A stretch of 64,000 nucleotides of DNA from PALSA-1444 sp964291045 (GTDB taxonomy: Bacteria; Chlamydiota; Chlamydiia; Chlamydiales; Rhabdochlamydiaceae): the NCBI RefSeq assembly GCF_964291045.1, contig NZ_OZ197277.1, forward strand, positions 868,001-932,000, in the 5' to 3' direction. Positions within the stretch are counted from its first letter, which is position 1. Each line of letters opens with the position of its first letter. Positions 8,966-18,210 of this stretch are shown in pieces. Under the pieces are notes generated by a model. That model did not search any database, had not been told where the DNA came from, and saw only the letters and a list, made by a program, of their open reading frames with translations. A program made the translations under genes and the position numbers.

Positions 8966-11900
8966 TCAAAGAGCTTGCATGATTTCATCGTCTTGTTTGG
9001 CAAGATTTCTTACACATAATCCCATAGAGGATATAGCCTGCATATCTGCCCCGCAAGCCATTAAAAGCTTAACCATTTCATAATTTCCCTGCTGGATGGC
9101 AAGATGAAGAGGCCTATCTCCCTTACTATCTTTCAGATTAATATCTGCAAAATGTTGAATAAGATATGCAACATGAGCAAGCTTACCCGCCTTTACGGCA
9201 ACATGAAGTAATGACTCTTTTCCTTGATAAAGTTCATCTAAATCACTCCCTATAACTTCTAGTAAAAGCGCAAATTGCGCTACAGATGAATTTTTAGCTG
9301 CGAGTTGGATTGCATTCTCATTTCCAAGACATAGGTGAAAGGGATCCGCTCCTTGACTTAGTAGCCACTGAGTAACATGTAAAGCGCCGAAGAGTGAGGC
9401 AAGTTGAATGCCTGTTAATCCATTTTCAATCTCCGCATTAATCGGAATGCCTTTTTGATAAAGGACAGTGGCGATATCTATATTATCCCTTTTAATGGCA
9501 TTGAAAATAGATTTTTTTAATGCATTTGCATTTACATAAAGTTTATCTTGCACAAATAGATCCATAATTGCTGTAGAACCTGATAAGGCTGCAAGAGAAA
9601 ATGCTGTATCTCCAAGGTCGGTTTCAATCTGAGAATGAGCTTTCTGCTGAAGGAGTTCTTGAGCTGCAGGATAATTATTTGAGTGGGCTGCAATATGCAG
9701 CGGAGTTGCTCCTTTTAAATAACTTCTTTCTTTTGTTTCCTCATTCTCACAATTTACAATAACTTCATTAATGGAATCTGGATTGAGTGCAAGGATTGTT
9801 TTAATCACTTCAGGACTTCCTCTGCTTGCTGCAAAGTGAATAGGTAAAAACCCTGCTTTACCATCTCGTTCTTCTAAAGAAAATCCCTTACTTGCAAAAA
9901 AATTGATCATAAAGCTTCTGCTACCTATTGCAGCAATATGCATTGGCGTGATTCCTTCAGTAGAATTCTCTAATTGAGCTCCATGATGTATTAAAAGCGG
10001 AACAAGTTGATCACTACCAATAGTAATGGATTTTATAAGAGGGCTTATACGTTCAGATGTAACAGGTTGATTGGGATCAGCCCCACACTCTAATAATTTT
10101 TTCACTACCCTTAGAGAAGGAGCCATTTTTGCATATGACAGCACAAGAGGTGTCCATAAATGAGTATCATAAATATTAAGATGCGCTCCATACTCTATTA
10201 AAAGATCAATATTATTTTCTTGATTATAAAGAATAGCTTCATAAATAGGCGTCCTCCCTTCATCATCAACTGCATTGACTAAATGAGATAATTTTTTATT
10301 TTTTAATTCTTTTAATATATGCCTTAAGAGGGAAGAATCTCTTATTTTTGCCGCAAAATGCAGAGGAGTCTTTTTGCGGTGATTACATAATTCCCAGTTA
10401 ATATTTTTTAACCCGATAGGAAAAATTCCAGCCTTTAGCAATAAATGCACTAACGAATTCCCTTCATCATCTAAAATATTAAGATCAAGATTACTGTTTG
10501 TAAAAATGTCTTGAGATAGATTTGTAGTCATTAAATCATGATGTAACCTTAAGAGAAGCTGAAAAGGCGTTCCAGAAATCATCTTTCCTTGATGTTCTAT
10601 GCTTATTGTTTCATTCATAGGCCAACATTCAATTGCTTGTACCAATTGATGCATTTGCTCTATTTTGTAAGATTTGGTTATGAGCTGAGCAAATTGTGTA
10701 ATATTGAGTCGGTATTGTTCTGTATTTTTAAAAAGCATCTCTAGTCCCAAATGTTTGATTTGAGACTGTTCATAAAAATACTTAGCTCCTTCCTCTTTGT
10801 TTCCAAGTCCAATATCAAGTAATAGAAGCACACAGTCAGCATGCCCATATTGAATGGCTTCAAAGAGGGCTCGTGTTCCATTTTGCAATGTTTTTTTTGA
10901 TTCTCTATCTTGTAAAATGATCTTAAGAAGGTCTGACTGCCCTGTCTGGCAAGCTAAGATTAAAGGATTAATGTTCTTTTCTGATATATAGGTGAAAGAA
11001 GCCCCGCATTTGTATAACTTAAGAAAAGCTTCTTTATTATAATTTTGAATAGCAAGAAAGAGCGCTTCATCTAAATCAGATTTTGCAACATTGAACTGCA
11101 GAAGTTGATCTAGAAATTTTATCTTCCCTTGAGATGCGGCTAAAAACAATTCTAAAGCACTTACAATCTTTTTTTTCGCGTTTTCTAATAAATGAGTAAT
11201 GATCTTTTCATGATTTAATTTGATGGCATAAGCTAAAGCTGTATGCCCTTGAAGATCTTTTTGCGTAATGTCAGCATCGCGACTTAATAATAATTTTATA
11301 ATTTCTAAGGAACCTATCTGAGCAGCTACATGTAAAGGCCGCCTATCCAATTGATCCAATCTCATATTTATAAGATTAGTTTGATCATTTCCAAATATTT
11401 TTAAGAAGATTTCCACCCCTGCTTGGTTTCCTTGATGTAATACAGAGTAGAATAGATGTTTATCTTCATGGTGTGCATCTAAGGAAACATTTTGTTTTTT
11501 CATTTGCTCTAAGATATATTTTAAAACTCTATTGCTATGATTTTCTCCAGCAATATAAGGAAGTGTTTTACCCCCTTCTTCCTCAAGAGCCAGCAATAAA
11601 TTAGGCTGATCTTTTGACATGAGCTTAAATAATAGTATCCCATCAGATTTTGCTAGATAATGAAAAATATTCCATCCTTTAGGCCCCATTAAATTTTTTA
11701 AATCAATCCCTTTTTTTCTAAATTCTAGAAAAAGCGCTTCATGATTACCGGATTGCGCAGCTTGTAAAGCAAGCTCTTCTAATTCTTTTTGACTTAGTTG
11801 ACATCGATCTATTAACTTCCCTAGTTCAGGATGAAACTGTCCAGAAATCAGTTTCTTTAAACAAGGTTTAACCCTATGAGAAGAAAGATGAATTTTCTTA

Positions 11901-14900
11901 TCTATAAGATTGAAAACTTCCCAATTTCCTAGTTGAGCTGCAAGAGAATAAGGGGCTTCTCCTAATTTGTTTGTAAAAGTTAAAAGAGACTTTCCTGATG
12001 GTTCATTTTTTTCATTCATCTGATAATGTTCTATAATCGCAATAGCTCCATGACTATTGCCATATCTAATCGCTAGATGAAGAATATTATCTTGATCAAA
12101 ATTATTATAATTATAAAAATAAGATTTACTTAAAAATATATTTAAAACATTTGCCAAGCTTTCTTTGGCAATTTTTTCAATCACATGAGAAGAAATAGCA
12201 ACATCATATTTTAATAGTGTATTAATTAAAGAGATATTTCCCTGCTGAACTGCAATTTCAAGAGGGGTAACACCATTACTTTTCCCTTTATTAGGGTTTG
12301 CTCCAAGTGTAATTATTTTTTCAATCAAGTCCCAAGGTAGACCTAGTTCACAAGCAATCGCTAAGGGAGTGCCTCCTTCTTTGCTCATTTGATTAATGAA
12401 TTTTGTAGATTGGTAATCATTAAGAATTAATTCAATAATCTTAAGATTCCCTTGGTGAATGGCACAATGGATTGTATTATAATCATCGTCAAGTTTATTG
12501 AAAGCGGCACCTAACTCCAATAAATATTTTACTGATTTAAGTTGATCATACTGAATTGCCGTAATTAATGGAGTACACCCATTCAAGCTCTTAGCATTTA
12601 ATAGCTTGATTCCTCCTGCTTGCAGTAAAAGCTCTATTGCATAGATTGAGCCCTTCATCGCTGCATAGTGAATGGGTTGATATCCATATAAATCTTGTTC
12701 AGATACAGATAGCTTTTTTGCGATTAATGTTTCTAAATATAAAGAGTTTTGTACAGATGCAGCTTTATGGATAAGGGTCCTATTTGATGCATCTTTCATT
12801 GAGACTAAGTTTTTTGATTCATTAATGAGCTCATTGAAATGTAATACATTATCAAGATCCATTGCTCTTTCAATATCTAGCCTCTCTCTCATAGAGTCTT
12901 CACTCTTAGAAGATGTAAAAAAAGTATTTTCCATCCACTCATAAGTATCATGAATATGTGCTGGCACATCTTCTAAAGCCAATCGAAAAACAAATCCTTT
13001 ATTTTCTTTACTGCTGTAATTAACTGCTGACCACTCTTCAAAATTTATTTGTCTAAGAAGTTTGTGATGATCTGCTAAAATAGAACTTGCTAGATGGCTT
13101 ATTTGTACTGCTTGTTGCTCTAGCCGCATTCCACATCCACCAACAATTTTCTCTCCTTTTTGAATCTCACTGGCTTTTAGCTCTGTAATAAGACGTAGTT
13201 GAGAAAATGGTAAGGATATTATTTTTTTTTGGTTATCAGCATAATCGGCCGGATAGAGAGCAAAAAAATCTTTATGCCAGTTTTGAATGATTGGAATCAG
13301 CTCTGATTCAATAAGATCAAATATTGACTCTAATTCACATAAAAAATTTGGATGAGTTGAAGTAACTGAAAGAGAGCACTTATTCATTTCTCTCAATAAT
13401 AACTCTCTAAAATCTTTAGAAATTGGGTTTTCAGAGCTTGCAGCTTTACAAACATCATCTGTATAAAGATCAATTAGACCTTTCTGTTTACTCACTCTAG
13501 TATTAAAATCTTTCCATATATTTGAATTCACAGTTTCTAATAATAAACTCATTTTTTCTTTAAAGAGTTTAGGAAAAGATTTTTCCATTCTGGCTATAAA
13601 TTTTTTCGCACTTTCTTCGAATCGTTTTACAAAAGATATTGCCAAATCATGACTACATTTTTGAGCTTCTTTTGATTGATCAATTTCCTTGCACATCTCT
13701 CTAGGAACTGAGGAAAAGGCAATAAACTGAAGCTTGATCTCTGATTGAAATGCTTGAAATAAGGGACTTTGCTTTATCAAAGTGTCTGATTTAGGAAATT
13801 CTTCAGGCTCTTTTTGTATTGATAAGAAATATGATTTTACGACTTCAGTATGAGAGTCCACTATTTTTTCTATCAATTGACGCTCATTAATTTTTAAAGT
13901 TTCTACTCTAGAGGCCCGAATAGGAAGGGAGGGAAAAAGTAGAGGCACTTTTTTCATCAAAAGAGGTGCCATAGAAGGTAAAACAGGAATTTTTCGGTAA
14001 GCCTTTAAAGTAGAAAAGTATCCCGAAAAAAAATTGATAATTCCTAGCATGGCAAAATAGTCACGGCATAAGGGAAGTTTCACCATATGATCATGAATTT
14101 TTACACAAAACAATTGATAGGCTTGTTCTAGTTTTTGATAGGAAGGCGGAAATATTAAGTGTTTTTTAGCATAATCTTGAACAGCAACCTTGTATTCAAG
14201 AGAGGGTTCAATGGTATATAAAACATCAAAATCCGCATCTATAACAAAAAGGTTGTCTTTTTTTTGAATGGTATTTTGCTTAGCAATAATGCGAAATGAA
14301 TTCCTAAATCCTTTAAATTCTTTCAATGATGGAGATTCATAATCTAAATGCACTTGCTGAAAGGCTTCAGGATCGATCTCAATCCCCATCTTTTGTTGAA
14401 GCTCTCTCAAAGACATATAATCAGAAATTTGATGTTCTTCACAATATTGATGAAAATCAATCATTTCTTTTAATGCTGCACCATCTCTTTTTTCCCAATT
14501 AGGATCGGAATGCCACTCGTCAATAAATTTTTCATTGAATACTCCCCCATTTAGATATCCCTTCATAATATAGTCGAGCATACTAATAACACGCCCCACA
14601 AGGGTATTTTCATAAGCTGGATGGATAATAGGATAGAGATCGCTTTGTTCATTAAAATGCAGACTAAAAAAAGGAATGGTATCATGAACATAAATCCCAA
14701 TAGCCAGTTCCCTTAAGATTTGCTTAAGCTCTAGATTACTAAATGGCATTTTCCCATCAGGCATTCTTGGAACAAAAAATGCATGTTCATTTTCAAAAAA
14801 TGATTCCGGATTATTAAAAAGACCTTCAATATAAGAAGTGCCACAAGCCACTCCTCCAATTTGACCTGAATTTCCTCCTCGTTGAGGAATAGGGCGATTA

Positions 14901-15721
14901 GGGTTAGCCGAATTATAAGAATCTTGCAGCTTGGTATTTTGAATTTTTTGTTGAAAATTTTTTAAAGAAGGTTGGAAGTGTTCCTTTTTACTTGCAGAGG
15001 TTGTGAATTTTCTTGAGTCATCTAAGATCCTACTTGCTTTTGACAGTATCTTTTCTAAATCTTTCATTTGAGTAGGATTATCATCCATCCTTCCCATTCT
15101 TTTTTTAATCTCCATAATTAAATTACGGGCCGCACTCTGGTAATTTTTAACATCCATAATATGATCATAAGGTTGTTTGTCCTTAGGATTCAAAAGAGGT
15201 TTCCCTTCTTTTGTCAGAAGAGGCTCTCCTTTTTGCTCCTTACGGAAAGCTTTATAGTGCTTATAATTAAGAGCTCCATTATCATATATTATTTTATTAA
15301 GACGGTGATTAAAATCATTCATAGCCTCTGAATGAGAATATTGATCTTTAGTTCTTCCTGCAGCTTCTAACCACGGCCAAATTGTTAGTGATAGGTGAAT
15401 AATATCAAAAACAAGAGCCCATTTTTTTGGACTTGTTTGCTTTAAAGGCGGCAGTAAACTTTTATTTTCAACTTGATTGAATAAAGGATTTATAATTTTA
15501 TGTTCTGGAATTACCAAAAATTGCTCATTTTGATTGACAACAGTCCCAATACATTGGCAATTAAATTCCCATAATTGAGATGTATATCCCAAGCTGTCTG
15601 TATAAGGTAAAGTTAAAGGATGAAGCTGCTTCATTAATAAAGAAACTTTATTCGAATTTTTTGGTGGATTAAGAGGTGTTTTCAAAGAAATTTTTATTTC
15701 AGGTGAAACATTGAGCATCAT
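8966..15721 (-). CDS. giant ankyrin-repeat protein, 2251 residues, with large unknown N-terminal region
   Basis: Two parts. Residues 1 to about 960 match no family I know; they contain a glycine-rich stretch with RGGNSGQIGGVACGTSYI around 281-298 (a lone Cys at 293 in a small-residue loop), a hydrophobic patch near 101-118 (KWALVFDIIHLSLTIWPW), and long helical stretches. From about 970 to the end the chain is ankyrin repeats, recognisable from TPLHxAA-type units such as YQPIHYAAMKGS, CTPLITAIQYDQ, KTPLHFAAKIRD, ATPLHIAAHSNN and DRPLHLAIQQGN; two dozen or more are present, some degenerate. The start is the first or second ATG after a GGGGA site. Neighbours are 13 bases upstream and 12 downstream. 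Host-protein binding is the usual role of such proteins in symbionts; this is inference. Confidence 0.88.
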   Translation of the reverse strand: MMLNVSPEIKISLKTPLNPPKNSNKVSLLMKQLHPLTLPYTDSLGYTSQLWEFNCQCIGTVVNQNEQFLVIPEHKIINPLFNQVENKSLLPPLKQTSPKKWALVFDIIHLSLTIWPWLEAAGRTKDQYSHSEAMNDFNHRLNKIIYDNGALNYKHYKAFRKEQKGEPLLTKEGKPLLNPKDKQPYDHIMDVKNYQSAARNLIMEIKKRMGRMDDNPTQMKDLEKILSKASRILDDSRKFTTSASKKEHFQPSLKNFQQKIQNTKLQDSYNSANPNRPIPQRGGNSGQIGGVACGTSYIEGLFNNPESFFENEHAFFVPRMPDGKMPFSNLELKQILRELAIGIYVHDTIPFFSLHFNEQSDLYPIIHPAYENTLVGRVISMLDYIMKGYLNGGVFNEKFIDEWHSDPNWEKRDGAALKEMIDFHQYCEEHQISDYMSLRELQQKMGIEIDPEAFQQVHLDYESPSLKEFKGFRNSFRIIAKQNTIQKKDNLFVIDADFDVLYTIEPSLEYKVAVQDYAKKHLIFPPSYQKLEQAYQLFCVKIHDHMVKLPLCRDYFAMLGIINFFSGYFSTLKAYRKIPVLPSMAPLLMKKVPLLFPSLPIRASRVETLKINERQLIEKIVDSHTEVVKSYFLSIQKEPEEFPKSDTLIKQSPLFQAFQSEIKLQFIAFSSVPREMCKEIDQSKEAQKCSHDLAISFVKRFEESAKKFIARMEKSFPKLFKEKMSLLLETVNSNIWKDFNTRVSKQKGLIDLYTDDVCKAASSENPISKDFRELLLREMNKCSLSVTSTHPNFLCELESIFDLIESELIPIIQNWHKDFFALYPADYADNQKKIISLPFSQLRLITELKASEIQKGEKIVGGCGMRLEQQAVQISHLASSILADHHKLLRQINFEEWSAVNYSSKENKGFVFRLALEDVPAHIHDTYEWMENTFFTSSKSEDSMRERLDIERAMDLDNVLHFNELINESKNLVSMKDASNRTLIHKAASVQNSLYLETLIAKKLSVSEQDLYGYQPIHYAAMKGSIYAIELLLQAGGIKLLNAKSLNGCTPLITAIQYDQLKSVKYLLELGAAFNKLDDDYNTIHCAIHQGNLKIIELILNDYQSTKFINQMSKEGGTPLAIACELGLPWDLIEKIITLGANPNKGKSNGVTPLEIAVQQGNISLINTLLKYDVAISSHVIEKIAKESLANVLNIFLSKSYFYNYNNFDQDNILHLAIRYGNSHGAIAIIEHYQMNEKNEPSGKSLLTFTNKLGEAPYSLAAQLGNWEVFNLIDKKIHLSSHRVKPCLKKLISGQFHPELGKLIDRCQLSQKELEELALQAAQSGNHEALFLEFRKKGIDLKNLMGPKGWNIFHYLAKSDGILLFKLMSKDQPNLLLALEEEGGKTLPYIAGENHSNRVLKYILEQMKKQNVSLDAHHEDKHLFYSVLHQGNQAGVEIFLKIFGNDQTNLINMRLDQLDRRPLHVAAQIGSLEIIKLLLSRDADITQKDLQGHTALAYAIKLNHEKIITHLLENAKKKIVSALELFLAASQGKIKFLDQLLQFNVAKSDLDEALFLAIQNYNKEAFLKLYKCGASFTYISEKNINPLILACQTGQSDLLKIILQDRESKKTLQNGTRALFEAIQYGHADCVLLLLDIGLGNKEEGAKYFYEQSQIKHLGLEMLFKNTEQYRLNITQFAQLITKSYKIEQMHQLVQAIECWPMNETISIEHQGKMISGTPFQLLLRLHHDLMTTNLSQDIFTNSNLDLNILDDEGNSLVHLLLKAGIFPIGLKNINWELCNHRKKTPLHFAAKIRDSSLLRHILKELKNKKLSHLVNAVDDEGRTPIYEAILYNQENNIDLLIEYGAHLNIYDTHLWTPLVLSYAKMAPSLRVVKKLLECGADPNQPVTSERISPLIKSITIGSDQLVPLLIHHGAQLENSTEGITPMHIAAIGSRSFMINFFASKGFSLEERDGKAGFLPIHFAASRGSPEVIKTILALNPDSINEVIVNCENEETKERSYLKGATPLHIAAHSNNYPAAQELLQQKAHSQIETDLGDTAFSLAALSGSTAIMDLFVQDKLYVNANALKKSIFNAIKRDNIDIATVLYQKGIPINAEIENGLTGIQLASLFGALHVTQWLLSQGADPFHLCLGNENAIQLAAKNSSVAQFALLLEVIGSDLDELYQGKESLLHVAVKAGKLAHVAYLIQHFADINLKDSKGDRPLHLAIQQGNYEMVKLLMACGADMQAISSMGLCVRNLAKQDDEIMQAL

Positions 15722-15734
15722 CTATCCCCTATTT

Positions 15735-16367
15735 TTAAGCTTTACACGCTTGATGTGCCTGAAAAATCATCATCAAATCCAGTTTTATCAATTGTTTATC
15801 TGCAATAGCTTGCTCTATTAGTTCTTCATCAAGGATTTGGTTATACTCTTTTCCCATAGCTCTTGCAATTGCATAGTAGGCACAACTTTGAATAAATGCT
15901 CTTGCATAATCTCTTTTTTCATTTAAATCAGGATTAATACCTAGATTTTCAAAAACGTCAAGAAGTAGTTTCAATAATTCCCTATTCATGTTGTTTCTAA
16001 TTGATTCACCGGCTACACTTATCGCAATTAACCGTATCTCATCTACTGGATCCCACTCTACACCGCGAATAAACATTTTAATTTCTTCAATATAGGCTGT
16101 AGAATACTTCCAATAATTGCATAATACTCTTAGGGCAATTACACATAAATCTTCTGGATGTGGACCATATAAATATTTTTCGATTTTTTTCCTATATTTT
16201 ACAGCTCCAATACGCCCTAAAATGTATATGAGATTGGAAAGTTCATTGACTGGTAACTGCTCCTTTGATTCAAATTTATTAGTTACATAAGCGATTTCAT
16301 CTTTTGTAAGCTCATCCCAAGTGGCTTTGTCAATTAAGTGAGTCATATTATATTTTTTTTCTGACAC
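15735..16367 (-). CDS. HEAT-like helical protein, first gene of the SecA-like/ankyrin set
   Basis: A 210-residue soluble protein. Helical pairs such as VNELSNLIYILGRIGAVKYRK, LCVIALRVLCNYWK and EIRLIAISVAGESIR have the spacing of HEAT-type repeats, like small armadillo/HEAT immunity or scaffold proteins, but no named family is evident. The frame starts with GTG at 16367; an internal ATG seven codons on (16346) is the alternative. It is 13 bases upstream of the giant ankyrin gene and heads the minus-strand gene set. Just upstream lies a small plus-strand gene broken by an insertion sequence. Confidence 0.7.
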   Translation of the reverse strand: MSEKKYNMTHLIDKATWDELTKDEIAYVTNKFESKEQLPVNELSNLIYILGRIGAVKYRKKIEKYLYGPHPEDLCVIALRVLCNYWKYSTAYIEEIKMFIRGVEWDPVDEIRLIAISVAGESIRNNMNRELLKLLLDVFENLGINPDLNEKRDYARAFIQSCAYYAIARAMGKEYNQILDEELIEQAIADKQLIKLDLMMIFQAHQACKA

Positions 16368-16525
16368 AGGTTATTCTCTAGTTTGGATTATTCTTCGTTA
16401 AAAAGTAGTCACCTTTTCACTTTTTGTAAATCCTAAAGTTTCCCTTTCTAACATCAATTTTTTATTCATCATAATTACACTTTATTAATAGAGGGAAATT
16501 TAATTGAGTATTACCATCGTTAGAT

Positions 16526-16615
16526 ATGGAAGATTGTTACTTAACTTTAAAATGCCGATTGGGCAATGAGCTAAAAACTCTATTAACCTTCACTTACGAC
16601 CCTATAGCTATATAA
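16526..16615 (+). pseudogene. 5' remnant of a small gene broken by the IS3-family element
   Basis: An ATG opens a frame encoding MEDCYLTLKCRLGNEL and about 13 more residues, reaching a TAA that directly abuts the left end of the insertion element. The residue pattern (alternating hydrophobic beta-like start) looks coding. I infer it is the front of the gene whose tail resumes on the other side of the element at 17877. The combined product would be about 95-100 residues. The function is unknown; divergence from the HEAT-like gene may hint at a linked small accessory protein. Confidence 0.45.
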
Positions 16616-16686
16616 TGGTATGGAAAATTAGGACCACTTTTTAAGGACTTTTAAGCTTATAATCTCCCTAAAAAAGGAGATAGAAA

Positions 16687-16983
16687 ATGCCTAAAAAAAG
16701 ACGAGTTCATTCAGCTGAATTTAAGCTTAAGGCCGTCATGGAGATCTTAAAAGGTGAAAAAACAATGGCTCAGTTAGCAGGAGATTTAGAAGTCCATCCT
16801 TTACTTCTGTCTAGCTGGAAAAAGCAGTTTTTAGAAGAAGGACCTAGAATCTTTGAAAAACGATCAAAAAGCTCTGGGGAGTCTCCCCTAGAGACAAAAG
16901 AAAAAGTAGAGCTTTTTGAACAGATCGGCAGGCTAAAAATGGAAGTGGAGTGGCTTAAAAAAAAATTAAAGATTCTGACTTAA
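16687..16983 (+). CDS. IS3-family transposase orfA (helix-turn-helix)
   Basis: A 98-residue OrfA: basic start MPKKRRVHSAEFKLKAV, an HTH_8/transposase-8 helix-turn-helix (TMAQLAGDLEVHPLLLSSWKKQ) that binds the element ends, and a C-terminal leucine zipper-like helix (IGRLKMEVEWLKKKL). A GGAGA site lies 7 bases before the ATG. Near the end a run of nine A (16957-16965) is a typical -1 slippery site: the orfB frame continues from there, so OrfA and the OrfAB fusion would both be made in an intact element. Confidence 0.9.
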   Translation: MPKKRRVHSAEFKLKAVMEILKGEKTMAQLAGDLEVHPLLLSSWKKQFLEEGPRIFEKRSKSSGESPLETKEKVELFEQIGRLKMEVEWLKKKLKILT

Positions 16984-17820
16984 GTGAAAGACGGAAGCTT
17001 ATAGAGCCTTCAACTAAGGGGTTATCTCAGCGAAGGCAATGCGAGCTCCTTAGCGTGGGTAGGTCAGGGTTATGCTATAAGCCAAAAGAGCCCTCATCAG
17101 AAGATCTTCTTCTGATGAGGGCGATTGATGAAGAGTACCTTAAGCATCCCTACTATGGAAGACGACGAATGGCGATTGCTATGAAACATCAGGGGTTTAA
17201 TATAGGACAAAAAGCTGTTAGAACAGCTATGCAAATGATGGGGTTAGAGAGGGTTTTCCCTCAAGCCAAATTTAAGTTTAAGCAGTAAGGAGTTCAAAAA
17301 GTTCCCTTACTTATTAAGAAATAGGGTGATTGATAAACCAGACCAAACATGGGCAGCAGATATCACCTATATCCCTCTATTAAAAGGGTTTGGATATCTA
17401 TTTGCGATCATTGATTGGTTTAGTAGATATGTGATTACATGGGAACTTTCAAATGTCCTTGATACAGAATTTTGCCTCGAGGCTTTACAAAGAGGGCTAA
17501 AGAATAGATCCCCAGAGATTTTTAATACAGACCAAGGCGTTCAATTTACAAGCCTTAAGTTTACAAATTATCTAGAGAAAAAGGGGATTAAAATCAGCAT
17601 GGATGGGAAAGGAAGAGCTCTGGATAATGTATTTGTAGAGAGGCTCTGGAGAAGTGTTAAGTATGAAGATATTTACCTCAAAGGACAGATAAGCTTAAAA
17701 GAGGTGAAGGTTAGACTGAAAGACTACTTTAACTTTTATAACGAAGATAGGCCTCACCAAGGACTTAAATATCAGACACCATCAGCAGTCTACTTTGGGA
17801 CAAGCAAAATAGAGAAATAA
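16962..17820 (+). pseudogene. IS3-family transposase orfB (DDE integrase), frameshifted
   Basis: Entered by -1 slippage in the A9 run of orfA, the frame reads SERRKLIEPSTKGLSQRR, then the HTH_21 segment LKHPYYGRRRMAIAMKHQG, and stops at 17288. The catalytic core continues one frame over from about 17281 (KKFPYLLRNRVIDKPDQTW), giving the DDE triad: Asp in TWAADITYIP, Asp in IFNTDQGVQFTS, Glu in NVFVERLWRSVKYE, ending DRPHQGLKYQTPSAVY. A one-base indel near 17270-17286 therefore separates the two halves. Unless this is a sequencing error the transposase is dead, although the core domain is intact. Confidence 0.85.
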
Positions 17821-17876
17821 CAACTGAGATTACTAGCTTAGAAAACTGCAATTTTTGGTCTTGACAACTCGTACCA

Positions 17877-18078
17877 CTTCACTATTACGAAGTGGGTTGA
17901 CCATATTCATCATATTTATCCACTAGAGTTATCAGGTGAATTATATGAGGTAATTGAGTGCCTCTCCTTAATGTTTTTTGGAGAAGAATTTGAATATTTC
18001 CAAGAAGCGTTTCTAAAACTTGCTGATGGGCTCATTCATAATGAAGAGGGTTTTGCGCAATATCTAAGAGATTTCTAA
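17877..18078 (+). pseudogene. 3' remnant of the gene interrupted by the IS element
   Basis: Directly after the right end of the element an open frame of 67 codons begins FTITKWVDHIHHIYPLEL, continues through LYEVIECLSLMFFGEEFEYF and ends YLRDF with TAA at 18076-18078. It has no start codon of its own at a suitable place. Composition and the acidic/aromatic helical pattern look coding. With 16526-16615 it would form one small protein. I do not recognise the family; small acidic proteins of this kind include immunity-type factors, but nothing here proves it. Confidence 0.5.
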
Positions 18079-18187
18079 TAGCTAAAAACAGTCTAACTAT
18101 TTGAAGGCAAGGGAGTGAATGCACTATCCAATTTAGCTGCTCTATTACTCTTATAAAGAAAAAAAACTAATGCTTTAATTTTTATTT

Positions 18188-18210
18188 AAAGTGATCCTAA
18201 AAATCACTTT
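18188..18210 (-). terminator. hairpin at the end of the phosphatase gene
   Basis: AAAGTGAT (18188-18195) pairs with ATCACTTT (18203-18210) across a 7-base loop, overlapping the TGA stop of the PP2C gene. The following bases on the minus strand are A/T-rich but lack a clean T-run, so termination strength is uncertain. Confidence 0.42.

Larger units (their letters stand above)
16616..17876 (+). mobile_element. IS3-family insertion sequence, about 1.26 kb, decayed
   Basis: The element carries an orfA/orfB transposase pair of IS3 type. Its ends form imperfect inverted repeats of about 42 bases: both begin TGGTA, share GACC at positions 17-20 and AAGCT at 38-42 when aligned end to end. The length fits IS3 elements (1.2-1.5 kb). 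I see no convincing target-site duplication, so the ends may be off by a few bases. It sits in a small coding sequence whose two halves flank it. The internal frameshift in orfB indicates it can no longer move by itself. Confidence 0.85.
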
